Below, in pieces: positions 1 to 10,536 of a stretch of 64,000 nt of DNA (position 1 is the stretch's first letter; every line of letters begins with the position of its first letter). Origin of the DNA: Silene conica (lineage: Eukaryota > Streptophyta > Magnoliopsida > Caryophyllales > Caryophyllaceae); NCBI GenBank assembly GCA_029255685.2, contig CM055316.2, positions 69,331,237-69,395,236 on the forward strand, in the 5' to 3' direction. Made by a program: the position numbers and the translations under genes. The notes under the pieces were generated by a model, which ran no database searches, was not told the DNA's origin, and saw only the letters and a list, made by a program, of their open reading frames with translations.

Positions 1-130
1 CATATACTGTCCAGAACAGTTACACAGTTTAAGCGATAGAGTTACTCAGGCAGTGTAGTGGAGTTGCACATGATAAAGAATAGAGTTACAGCGACGTTTA
101 ACAATTTGCATAATAATAAAACGAAATCCG
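1..130. repeat. Edge of a dispersed GTTACAC motif array
   Basis: Copies of the motif in the ATAGAGTTACWC orientation occur at the left edge (for example GTTACACAG near 20 and GATAGAGTTACTC near 36). The array probably continues beyond the window. Confidence 0.5.
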
Positions 131-168
131 ATCTTCTATTAAACGGAAACGAAGTACAACATTGACAT

Positions 169-612
169 TCAATCCCATATATTACTAAAATACGGGGGGA
201 CAACCCCGATAATTTGTAAAAAAACCTTTTCAAACTTGAACCAATCATACAACTCTGGAAAATCACTAACGTATGGTTGATTCTCGTCATACATTCTAAT
301 GATGTTCGTAAGGTGCCAAAGAACTCGCAATGCCTCTTGGGATAAGGTTGGGAGTTGATGACTTAACACGGCCCTCGCTTCAGCCAAGCGGCGAGTTTGA
401 GGCCGTCGATGGTGCGAACTTGACGATGATGATGCAGCTTGGTTCACTAGCCGGATTGCGTCACGTCTCTTGATCCAATAGCTACGTTGATGTTCAAGCG
501 ATGCTTTCATCAACGGGTGTTCCGCTACAGGGCTTGAGAGATGCATCTCAGCCTCTGCAATCCGATCCGAAGGCCAAGCTTCGTCGTTGACAAAAAACGG
601 GTTGGAAGCCAT
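169..612 (-). CDS. Hypothetical 147-residue protein of the MULE
   Basis: The reading frame is intact from an ATG at 612 to a TAA at 169. I chose this ATG because a TATA box lies about 80 bases upstream, so the longer open frame reaching 708 would start upstream of transcription. The protein has an N-terminal half with several acidic residues, a Ser run followed by His-His-Arg-Arg near the middle, and an aromatic-rich C-terminus with Phe-Pro-Glu-Leu-Tyr-Asp-Trp-Phe. I see no signal peptide, membrane segment or known domain, and I do not recognise the family. It is the only gene of this MULE with no visible lesion, and it lies downstream of the Ulp1 gene on the same strand. It could be a MULE accessory protein like the extra ORFs of VANDAL elements, but that is only position-based inference. 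Confidence 0.5.
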   Translation of the reverse strand: MASNPFFVNDEAWPSDRIAEAEMHLSSPVAEHPLMKASLEHQRSYWIKRRDAIRLVNQAASSSSSSHHRRPQTRRLAEARAVLSHQLPTLSQEALRVLWHLTNIIRMYDENQPYVSDFPELYDWFKFEKVFLQIIGVVPPYFSNIWD

Positions 613-691
613 TAATCTTATAAATTTTTTTGATGTTTTTTTGGAGGGGGGTAAGTTAATATGGTAACAATAACATTGATGAAGTGAAGGG

Positions 692-761
692 TTTTTATAC
701 TGTAGCAAAGGGGTAATTAAACCGCCAATGTGGGTCCATTGTAATAAATTTTGGCGGGAAA
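692..761 (-). promoter_or_regulatory. TATA box and E2F-like site upstream of the 147-residue ORF
   Basis: On the minus strand a TATAAAAA box lies at 699-692, about 80 bases before the ATG at 612. Another 50 bases upstream, at 761-749, is TTTCCCGCCAAAA, a match to the E2F consensus TTTCCCGCC. Two further CCGCC cores lie at 722-726 and 774-778. The arrangement suggests S-phase linked transcription of the small ORF. This is read from motifs only. Confidence 0.45.
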
Positions 762-839
762 CAAATTACTTTTACCGCCCAAAAACAGTGAAAAGGTAAA
801 AAGTTACTCAGCAGATTTTCAAGCAGTAACTCCGAAACT

Positions 840-1545
840 CTTTAGGAATGTACCTGTAACTCTGTTGAATAGTAGATATAACTCCTTTCATCAAACTAAT
901 ATATCTCCATTTGGTTAGTTGCGTGATTCCTTATTCCATTATAGCAACATGTAACTTTATAACACCTGACCTGTGTAACTCCATTAGCCCAGTATGTGTA
1001 ACTCCTTATAACAACTTGTGAAACTCCAATCTGTTTACTTGTCTAATTCAATTCAATTAATTTCATTACTCCATTATAGTAGCATGTAACTCTATACCAC
1101 CTGACTTGTGTAACTCCATTAGCACATTATGAGTAATTCTATGGCATTAATAGTGTAACTTCATTCTGATTACTTGTGTAATTCAATTAATTTTATTATT
1201 CAATTATAGAAGCAAGTAACTCTACACCACGACATGTGTAACTCCATTTGCCCAGAATGTGTAACTCTATCATTAATAGTGTATAACTCCATGTATTTGC
1301 ATATTTTTATTTTAACCGTTGATCATGTGTGTAACTCCATAACATAATGTACGTAACTCTATATCATTATAGTGTGAAACTCCATGTGACTCTTTGAGAA
1401 AACTCTTAAAGCCTTGACTGTATAACTCTAAGGTACTATATGGATGTGAAACTTAGTAGCACAAGATGCGGAACTCCATATTACTGCTTATGTAACTCTG
1501 TACAACAATATGAGCAACTCTACAATTATATACACTAAATAAAAT
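840..1545. repeat. Array of dispersed GTGTAACTCYAT motifs, spacer
   Basis: Many copies of a 12-bp core, GTGTAACTCCAT and close variants, recur every 20-40 bases with unrelated AT-rich DNA between them. Spacing is irregular, so this is not a simple tandem satellite. The array fills the spacer between the 147-residue ORF (169-612) and the last Ulp1 exon (1574-1905). It contains no reading frame of note. Confidence 0.85.
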
Positions 1546-1959
1546 ACATTATAATTAAAAAACAAATCACTTCTTAAGTTTTCTTAACTTTAATTCGAAT
1601 TTCTTTACATCTTCTCTGCAATTGCACCTCTGTAAAGTGTTTGTAACTATCTTTAATCCACCGGTCAATCCTTACCAAAACTGCATCCCTTTCTTCATTT
1701 ATGTTCGCAAGTACAAGGGAGACTACCGGCTGGACTAATAAGTACCGCCGTTGTTTTTTGTTGTTGAGATCATCGTGCTTGAAAGGGCTCCCCTCGTACA
1801 TTAACATATGTACCATTGTGAAGAGTCCCGACTCTTCATCCCTTGGGGAAGGGTGCATCCAATCAAACGTAACCTGACAAAGCTTGAACGTTGCCACCTG
1901 ATCTGCCCTTGGTACCCCCCTTATAGTCCAGGTAATCAGACATACATCCAATCTGAAGA

Positions 1960-2135
1960 TTCAAAAGACTTACACAAGTAAAGCTATAGAGTTACACTAG
2001 TTGTTAATAAGGAATTACACAATTAATGCTATAGAGTTACTCATACGTGTGTAATGAAGTTACACAAATCAGGTGGTATAGAGTTACATGTTGCTATAAT
2101 GGAATATTGACATTAATTGAACAGAATTACACAAC
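1960..2135. repeat. Short array of ATAGAGTTACAC motifs in the intron of Ulp1 domain 2
   Basis: Several copies of the same motif in the opposite orientation (ATAGAGTTAC, GAGTTACAC) occur between the last Ulp1 exon and the plus-strand XS-like gene. No coding sequence is seen here. Confidence 0.65.
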
Positions 2136-2290
2136 TGTTTGGTCAAAATGACAGCTGACAATAAATGCCATAAATAGTAGACTGCACCAAAAAAAATAAA
2201 GGCACCAACGAATGGTGTAGTGCATGCATCCAGGGGTGTGTGGTAAGAAAAAAGGTGAAACTTTAAAGCAAGGTTAGGCACATTACCCCT

Positions 2291-2298
2291 TATAAATA
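2291..2298 (+). promoter_or_regulatory. TATA box of the XS-like gene
   Basis: TATAAATA lies 109 bases upstream of the ATG at 2407, after an AT-poor stretch and before a plausible leader. A polyadenylation-type AATAAA occurs at 2960-2965, 128 bases after the stop. Together they frame an independent plus-strand transcription unit. Confidence 0.5.
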
Positions 2299-2406
2299 AC
2301 AGGAACCCTAGCACAATACCATTCATACAGTCAAAACACAATCAAAATATAGTTAGTGACTATATCTCCTCTATATGTTAAACTTTTTTGCTGCATAATT
2401 GTAAAT

Positions 2407-2832
2407 ATGCCAGGCCATTATGACGGGGGTAAGTACGTAGCAAAGAGTTTTAGTGTTGTGAGGAATAGGCTTTGTGAACGTGGATACATGGTATCCAAGG
2501 TGCAGTCCATGTGGAACAGAGATCGTTAGTTCTCGGGATTTGTGTTGGTGGAATTTGGGATGACGCAAGCCCACTGTCTTTCTGCATTTAAGTTGCAGCA
2601 AATGTTCAGCCGGTCCGGCCATGGCCGTGATGATTGGCTGTCCAGACTAGATGGCGCCGTAAGTGGAGGAACTTATCTTTGGGTGGCCACTAGGCAAGAC
2701 ATGGAGCACTTTCGTCGGCCTTTTGACGTTACTGAAGTTCATGGTGATTTAATAGCTGAGGCACATGCCGCTGCCAATGCCGACATCTACAACCCTTTCG
2801 ACATGATTGTTGCAGCTCTATGCGACCACTGA
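2407..2832 (+). pseudogene. XS-domain-like protein (SGS3/FDM-type RNA-binding fold), one nonsense codon
   Basis: From the ATG at 2407 a frame of 141 codons runs to the TGA at 2830-2832, broken only by a TAG at 2527-2529 (codon 41). Visible landmarks fit the XS domain of SGS3 and FDM/IDN2 proteins in order: a Lys-Val-Gln-Ser-Met-Trp-Asn stretch (residues 31-37), Ser-Gly-Phe-Val-Leu-Val-Glu-Phe just after the stop, Gly-His-Gly-Arg-Asp-Asp-Trp, then Ser-Gly-Gly..Leu-Trp-Val-Ala-Thr-Arg-Gln-Asp-Met. In known proteins this RRM-related fold binds RNA in post-transcriptional silencing and RNA-directed DNA methylation. The zinc finger, coiled coil and XH parts of the host proteins are absent, so this is a free-standing XS module. 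It lies antisense inside the intron between the His/Asp and Gln/Cys exons of Ulp1 domain 2. The assignment is by eye; the TAG fits C-to-T decay of a Trp or Gln codon. Confidence 0.6.
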
Positions 2833-3324
2833 ACTAAAGTTCTTAATCTATCGTTTAAGTCTAGCGTGCATGGCTTTATCATTATCTATCTTATTTCTGT
2901 GTGTTTGTTTTTTACCCTCGCTTTTATTAACAGTTCCATTCGGTGTGATGTATCAGGTTAATAAATGAAATATGAATTATTAAACTTACGCATATCGTCC
3001 ATTACAACAAATACCAGACAGAAACTAAGCAATAGAAAAGCACATACCAGCTTCTCTGCCACCCTCCATGTGAACGATTTCGGCGCGAGTTTCTGGCAGT
3101 CAAGGACGTCAATAAATTGTTCCTTGAAATTTATACACGCGCAGCATATGTGGTTTTCAATCTTGATTGGGATGAATATTAGGTCAGCCCCGAGTTGTAA
3201 AGTGTTACCACATATGTCTCAGAAACTATCCCAATGGCTATGAACACAACCTATCTTATTGTCGGACGGTGTAGCGTCGTACGACATGTGCAACAAATGC
3301 AAGAGGTCGTCCTGCGAACAAATA

Positions 3325-3620
3325 AATGAGTTACACTACAACTCTTTCACATATAATATCATGGAGTTACACTATAAATGGTATAGAGTTACACCAGTTG
3401 TTTAATAGAATTGCACCCTTTAAACTGTAGAGTTACAGACGATATGGTATGGAGTTACACAGGTATCAAGTATAAAGTTACACAAATTAGCTTATGGAAT
3501 TACTCAGATAATTGTATGAGTGTCATGTGGAGTAACAAATATATGACATAGAATGCATAGAGTTACACTAGGATAGATATTGGAGTTACAGTAGTTGTTC
3601 TAAGAAGTTACACAAATATA
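3325..3620. repeat. Array of ATAGAGTTACAC motifs in an intron of Ulp1 domain 2
   Basis: About ten copies of GAGTTACAC or close variants lie between the exons at 3657-3874 and 3048-3311. Orientation matches the arrays at 1960 and 53520 and is opposite to those at 840 and 25375. Confidence 0.75.
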
Positions 3621-4014
3621 TGACATAGAATGCAAAATAGTTATGACAGTTTATACCATGTGACGTAACCCGAAGAACATCATCCTAGCAGGTTCAGGCC
3701 CATCCGTCTCTATCATATTTAGCAACATTGACCAGCACTCAATTACGGATGGCGTCGTATGTTTATCCTGTAGCAACGATAAAAGGTCGTCCCTTTTGAG
3801 TTCTAAATCAGGGATGTATCAAACAAGAACCTCCCTGCGTTGAACAGGTTGGTGTCAGTTTCCCCTCGTAGGATCTTCAAAACAGAAAATGTCACAATAA
3901 ACAAGGGATGTATACTTACACTGGCACCAAATCACCCTCATCAAACAAACAGTAGTCATCTGTCTGCTTCCGTAGGTCGCTTACATTGCTAAGAAGCGTC
4001 TGGTTGTTCTTAAG

Positions 4015-5287
4015 TGATGGAAAATAAGTTCCTGATTTTATACTCAAATCTAATGTGAGTTTTGTTTCTTTAAGTTTAGGTTATAAAACTTAATAAGAAC
4101 TTATGCATGCATGATGATATCATAAGATGTGATTGTCCTTACATTGGTTTTAGAAGGTTTATACTCAATAATCACCTATTATATGAGTCTTCAAATAACC
4201 GAAATACCCTTATAACGATCTAACAAAAATCGTCTCCAAAAGATACGTATCAAGGACCCGATCTCAAACTGAGACTATTTTTGTTACTAGAAAAATAGAA
4301 TTAGTATACTAGAAATGTAATATTACTCTTAATATTATTAGTTATTGGAAATAATGTCTACTTAGAAAGGTAACTTTCTTAGTATTGCTAGTATGAAGGA
4401 GGTTGTAGTATTATATGAGTGTAAGCATCAACCAAGAACTAGTTTGAAATGGAATGTGTAGTGTGTATTTAAGGAGCAACATTTAGCTTGTTGCTCACTC
4501 TTGGCCGGCTTTCTCATGCCCACAATGGCCTACGCATGCCTTTCTTTCACTTACACAAAGGCAAGAATATGCCTTACACATTCCTTACACTCTTACACAC
4601 TTACTTACACACACAATCACTTTGCACACACAACCTCTATACATACTCTATACTACACGGCTGAAATGGGTTTAATATTGACCCCATTTTATCTTTGTCA
4701 ATTGTGTTAATTTGTAACATGTCACACATGTTTCATAACAAATGACCCAATTTGTTAATTATGCAATTTTAACTATTAAAATCCATAATTTACAAATTTA
4801 TTACATTTAAATAATTATACTAATAATTCGAAATTATTATTGTATAAAAAATGTAATATCATAATTTAATTACAACTCTTTGTAATTTTATGATCAACCG
4901 TGTTCATTCTCATTTTAATCGTTTCCCAAACGAATAAATAAAAACCGAGTAATAAAACGATTTTATTACTTTGACTATTATTATTATAATTCCATTACAA
5001 AATATTCGTCATGTAAAATTATTTCCAAATTTCTAGTTATTAATTAATTCGTATACAATACGATATTAATTAATTATTCCATTGAGACGGAATTCCCTAA
5101 AGATATGACCTTAAGGGATCAACTGATCACCACCATCATATGACGATAATGTCAAACTCTAGACAGCCAATCATTATCGGTAAATGTTGATCAGTTGACT
5201 TCAAAAGAGTAACACTCCTAGTTGTGTTTCATTCAAATGAGTTTTAATTATGTCAACACACTATTGTCGAGGACACTTCCTCCAACA
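4015..5287 (-). repeat. 3' LTR of the Copia TR-GAG-like element
   Basis: This 1273-bp copy pairs with 23060-24338. The two differ at many scattered positions and small indels by eye, clearly more than the LTR pairs of the Gypsy and Athila elements, so this insertion is the older one. The boundary is fixed by the TTAAG duplication on its left and by CCAACA followed by the polypurine tract (minus strand AGTGGGAGAT) on its right. Confidence 0.92.
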
Positions 5288-8200
5288 ATCTCCCACTTGT
5301 CCGAGACAAGTGTGTGTTACCAATTCTCTTGCCCTATTACTATCTCCCACTCAATGCATGGCGTCCTCTCAGGTCGTGCCGGCAATTGATTAAAATCTAG
5401 AGTGGTTTATCTCGATCTGGAGTTATAACTACTGACCGGAATTATCTACTATAGATATCTTCCGAGCGTGGCCACGCATTTCTAGTTATTATTCTCCTCG
5501 AGTGGCCTAGAGATATTTCTCAATCCTGACAAGAGGTGGACAATTCCTAATCGACTTATTCCTTCCGGCTGGCCACAGCCCACAGCCCATCATAACCCAA
5601 AATATGTCCTTATAAACGCCAATTACGAAGGTGTTAGGACATAAATCAAAGTTAATCTGAAAACTATGCCACCTCAGAGAACAATCATTAGACCAAGAAC
5701 TGACTCATGTGAAACACGATGATGCTCCCGCCACGACCAGGCAGTCTTTTAATAAGAGTACGCCAGAGCTCTATTAGCGGTCATTAGCCCGGCAAATGTA
5801 TCTTAACATGTCTATGCCTAGGTGATCGATTAGTCATCCCGTATGACTCTATGGCATTGAACTCGCCATCAATCGCATCACACATCCGGTTGCATTTAGA
5901 TGTCACCTCACTTAAGCAACTAGGGGCGAGGTCATGATAATTCAATTCACTTTAATGAGGTTCAATATGGTCTTACCATCCCATTTGAATTTTACTTGAC
6001 CTTTCGTAAGTTATAAATAACTCAAACAATTAGTGGATTACTCCATCCAAGTGGTCAACCTTTGATCACCATTTAATTTACAATGAGCTTTAGTGTCTCT
6101 CGTTCACTTTCTCTATAATTGTAATTATCTTCATATTGGATAAACCAAGTTTACCACGGTTCGTGCGAGCGTTTACTTTGCGGATCATATCCATACATGC
6201 ATATTTTTTTTGTATGAAAGAGACAAGTCATCTCACGACCAGCGAACAAGATTATGTGCATTATGTAACTCCCAGCTACAACATTGCCTTTACATAATTT
6301 GTGAACTTACACATTTTGTAGAATCTTGTGATAACCATGTAGTTAAAATACAGGTCATTGAGATGCATAGTCAATGAATGTAAGCCAAAGATTATCATGA
6401 ATCTTTGCTTGGTATCTTGGAACTTGAGTCTTAGTAAACCTTTTACCCATGACTAAGTTATCTTCCAAGATCTTGAATTTGTCTTTCATCTTCATTGGAG
6501 AATACTTTGACAATTCATTATGGTTTAATCATTGATTTATCACCTGCTTAAACATGTTATCTTGCAAGCAGTGTGCATCCATCTTTACACGATTATACTA
6601 ATGGCGGAAACATTAGTGAATTTAAACGTGTAAGTAATAGTACTTAAGGTTTGATAAATTTCCATGATCTCATCATGGTTATACTATCTTCATCTCTATG
6701 AACAACCTTAATACTAACAACAAGACGTCTTTTACAATCTCAATTGAACATCCTATGTTTAATTATATTTAAATCTTATCAATTTGTCATCTAGAAATGA
6801 AAACTCGCATACTTCTTAGAAGTATTAATGCCTCATTCCAAATGAGTAATTAGTTGTTTTAGATAACATTTACTCCCACTAAACTCTTGTTCTTGCCTGA
6901 TTCTGAAAACCCTGAAGTCATTCCCATGACTCAATAGGTTCAAATCCTGGTGCGAGAACTCCCACCGAACTTTACATTTATCCGTAAATCATAAAGCTCC
7001 CACTCAATTCAATGTTCCTTAACATTTAATGAATTGAAATGGTTAGGACTTAACCATATGTGCTAATAGTCACATCCTTTTCAAATACCCTTTTGAAAAG
7101 CGGTTATTGAGTTTACTGAATTCATTCTCAATAAATTATCTTACTACTCTCAACAAAGTTACCCTTAACTTTGCAGACTGCAGACATCCACATGTCAACT
7201 TATGCTTTTCTCAATAAATCTCATTTATTAGCATGTATATCTTTATAAATCTCATGGGTTTTAGAATTTGCATTGGTATATTTAGATCACCGTCTAAATC
7301 CAAGAACCCTTTCTTGAGCCTTTGCAAAATCTTTTGAATAATTTTCTTCGAGTGTCCTCCCATAGTTTCTATAAGAGTCTTTTCTTATGGTATATAATTT
7401 TGTGTGTGGGAACTTTCAGTTCCCCACATTTATCTTATCTTACACTGTACGAGGACTCTATCATGGATCTTATCCATGTATAGAATTTTTCCTTACTAAC
7501 CATAAGAATTTATTCTTAAGGTATCCTCCAGGGCCGGGGCCGTTGGGTTCATAAGGCGTAGATTTTTACCAAATCGTAGATCTTGTCCACAACTTAATCT
7601 ACCTTTAAAATCATAAGGCGTAGATTTTCTCAAATCGTAGATCCCATCCACAACTTAATTCTACCTTTCACTCTTTCACATAACCAAAACACAATAAATC
7701 CTACTATTCATCAATAGATCATATCCATTGTGCTAATCAAAATCATATGCTATTTGTGGCTTTTCAAATTTCTCCCACTCTATCTTAATAATAATAATCT
7801 CATTTCATTATCAAAGATAGCCACTAAGGCCACAAGCAATGACTTTGATGTTGGTTTGTGTACCCTTATGATTTATTACAGAAAATATTTGATTAAAGCT
7901 TAGATAATTTTGGATGGTTGATAACTTATCCTCTCTAATTGAGTTCTAAACTTAATTTGATTTTGATTTGTTTTGAATTAAGTATCCTATACCTATTCCA
8001 TTTCAATGGTCATACATTGAAATGTAACAATCAATTCTATTTTATGTTTAATATTTGCAAGTGTTAAAACTAATTAAGAACATAATTATAAAACCGATAG
8101 TGACTTGGGTTGAAAGCCAAGTCACTATATTATCCAAAATACAACCAATTGTTCAAGGATTATTCTTTCCTTGTCCAACAAGGAAATAAAACATAGGTTC

Positions 8201-8398
8201 TAAATTGTTCTTGCGACACTTGAAATACTGGCAAAATAAACGAAAAACAAAGCTCCTTGATCATCCCGAGTGGAGCTACTCTTAGTTCCATTGATCCATC
8301 ATGCTTGGTTTTCCTTTCCCTTATCTTTGCTTTCATGCTCTAATTCAAGTAAGAAGAGCATTCACATCACAACTTGTATCATAATACATTAGTTGAGA
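5288..8398. other. Internal non-coding region of the Copia element
   Basis: This 3.1 kb stretch lies between gag and the 3' LTR (element direction is minus), where pol should be. I find no reverse transcriptase, integrase or RNase H motif on either strand. The sequence is AT-rich with scattered short repeats, for example two copies of a CATAAGGCGTAGATTTT segment near 7550 and 7615. I see nothing else in it. Confidence 0.7.
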
Positions 8399-8813
8399 TT
8401 AACATAAAATAAGGATAGTCATCGTACCAACTAGAAGAATCTTCCCAGCTTTGAGATCGCTGAGATATTTGGAACAGTTCCTCTTCCTATGTCCTTTGCC
8501 ATTGCAATAAAAGCACTTAGCTCCTTGATGAGAGATTTTGTTGGGATCTGAGGTGCTTGCCTCAGAAGACACTTTCTTTGAACCTTTGGAAGGTTGCTTC
8601 CCCTTACCCTTCCTATTGATCTTTCCTTTGCCCTTAACATTTATGTTGAGCACATCCTTAGGGGCACTAACTTTAGGCCCATGTCCCTTTCTACTTGCAC
8701 GATCATATTGTGCAATTCATCGAGAGAGATGTCTTGGTTCCTCATGTTGAAATTCACCCGGAATTGTACATAAGTTTTCACCCTAGACAAGGAGTAGAGG
8801 ATTTTGTCAATCA
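8399..8813 (-). pseudogene. gag: C-terminal part of Copia gag with zinc knuckle
   Basis: Minus-strand continuation of the gag started at 20568, cut off by the CACTA insertion. It reads through a typical gag segment and, after a one-base frameshift near 8668, through a Lys/Gly-rich basic stretch into a CCHC knuckle, Cys-Phe-Tyr-Cys-x4-His-x4-Cys (minus strand, about 8515-8470), which binds RNA in the nucleocapsid of retroelements. The frame ends soon after with no protease motif. Broken by both the insertion and the frameshift. Confidence 0.75.
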
Positions 8814-8839
8814 CAACACTACTACAAATATAGGCTTAG

Positions 8840-9180
8840 GAGACGGGGCTTATGGAACGAAATTTTGCGGAACCGTCCTAATTTGTCACTAAAGTTGCGC
8901 GGGATTTTTTAATTCAGAAATAGAAGACGGTTCCATTTATAACCCGTCTTTATTTTTTCAAAAAAAACCAAAGAGAACGGTTAAAAATCTAAACCGTTCT
9001 CTTTTGTCATTCATTAGAAATAAAAGAAGATGGTTGCTTGTTCAACCGTTCTCTTTGTTTTTCATTAGAATTAAAAGAAAACGGTTGCTTGTTCAACCGT
9101 GCTCTTTGTTTTTCATTAGAATTAAAAGAAGACGATTGCTTGTTGAACCGTTCTCTTTGTTATTCATAAGAATTAAACAA
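8840..9180. repeat. Left subterminal repeats of the CACTA element
   Basis: Repeated units of the form AAGAGAACGGTT and AACCGTTCTCTTTG in both orientations, many able to pair as short hairpins. In CACTA elements such repeats bind the element's own DNA-binding protein. The stretch around 9000-9180 is a tandem series of about 60-bp units. Confidence 0.8.
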
Positions 9181-9189
9181 ACATAACAT

Positions 9190-10536
9190 ACAGTACTACT
9201 GCAGCCTTCGAAAACCTACGAAAACCTGCGAAAGTCTGCGAATTTTCCATTCAGTACAAAATTCTGCAAATTTTCGTCCGCCATAGCTTCTTCTTCACCA
9301 CAAAATTCACTCTTGCTATCAATCGAAGCAACTGAAGCATCAATCGTACGCCCTCTTTCTCCTTTACTCTTGTTTTCTTATTTTTCCTCAATTGAATTGC
9401 CAATTACTGAATGAACTAATTTCTCGATTTTATTTGGGTTATTAACTACTGCATCAATCGTACGCCCTCGTTCTCTTTGCTTAATTTTGCTTGATTTTTT
9501 ATTTTTCTCGATTGGTTTGTGATTATCACTTAGGGCTTAATAACAGGGGAACTATCTATGACTTATTAAGGCTTAGGGCTTGTTTTTGTTTGTAACAAAC
9601 TTGCAAATCTGACATTTATGTATAATTTGTGGGATAAAGTATTTGATGAGGGGCTTAGTTGGATTTGAGTTTTGTGTTGACAATTCTGAAATCTTATGTC
9701 ATTACGTGCTATTATTCTGCCTACTTACTGCCATTGCTAAACGTTCTCTGCACATTGTGTCTGGTCGGTGTAAGGTTGCATTACTCCCACGCCCTGCTAC
9801 TACATATAAGCATACTACTTACCACAGCATTCTTTGTCATATGCTACTACTGCTACCACTAGTTTGTGACTGAACTTCCTATACGACTTACCTCTGCTGC
9901 ATGCTGCATTGCATTCCCCATTCCTGCCACTATTGTTGTTGTTGCACCATTACCACGGCTGTACTACTGCACTCACCTTGCACCCACACTACCCTATGGA
10001 CTGCTCACTGCTACTGTCATGCCAGTGTTCCTTCCCTCACACTACTACCCTACTGTTTTTGCACTACTATTACTCAATGCTACTCGTACTTATCGCTGTC
10101 ACTGCACATCTATTGCATTCACTGCACATCTATTGCATTCTGTCCACTGCAATTACCATTCTGTCCAGACCAGAATATCATTTGCATCTGAACTCTGCTA
10201 GCGCCTGTAATTACTGATATAACATCCTGTTACACATAGTACTACACTACTTACTTCAATCATTTGTGTTGCTACCACATTACTAATCTGCTACTACTAC
10301 TCTACACTTCTCCTACTGCACATACGTTCGTCTACTGTAATGTAGATTGTAAATTGTTGTGCTGAAAGTGCAGTCAGTGTATGTAAATTGTTGTTCTGCG
10401 AATTTTCGAACCCCGGTCATGTAATTGTGGTTTAACCTTCGAAGCTTAGAACTTGAATTAATCTTGCCGCTTTTCTCGGTCTTTTCCTGCTGCTGTTTCT
10501 TGCTGTTATTAATACGTGTTAATTATGTAGACGAAT
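9190..10536. other. Leader region of CACTA TNP2, no gene seen
   Basis: Between the subterminal repeats and the TNP2 ATG. It is pyrimidine-rich, with many CACTAC/CTACTG pieces between 9700 and 10330 that give chance open frames of low complexity. No domain is recognisable. It probably holds promoter, leader and intron sequence. Confidence 0.6.

Larger units (their letters stand above)
1574..4014 (-). pseudogene. Second Ulp1-like (C48) domain of the MULE gene, catalytically degenerate
   Basis: Four exons can be read on the minus strand: about 4014-3920, 3874-3657, 3311-3048 and 1905-1574, with GT..AG introns (donor GTAAGT after 3920, acceptor before 3874, donor GTATAA after 3657, acceptor before 3311, donor GTATGT after 3048). 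The first exon continues in frame from the exon cut by the Copia insertion at 24338. The third exon carries the His box (Glu-Asn-His-Ile-Cys-Cys, His codon 3150-3152) and the Asp (codon 3099-3101) of a Ulp1 fold. In the last exon the residues that align with catalytic Gln and Cys of the first domain are Met (1856-1858) and Ser (1829-1831), at the same spacing, so this copy looks like a pseudoenzyme. A TGA stop at 3219-3221 and a one-base frameshift near 3800 also break it. The known family role is SUMO deconjugation in the nucleus. The C-terminus is basic. Confidence 0.7.

Noticed and set aside
4501..4710. 69-residue frame repeated at 23549-23761
   Set aside because: Lies in the paired Copia LTRs and has no domain; the duplication is due to the LTRs.
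9643..10217. Overlapping Cys/Thr/Leu-rich open frames
   Set aside because: Low-complexity CACTAC-rich DNA open in all three frames; chance frames in the CACTA leader.
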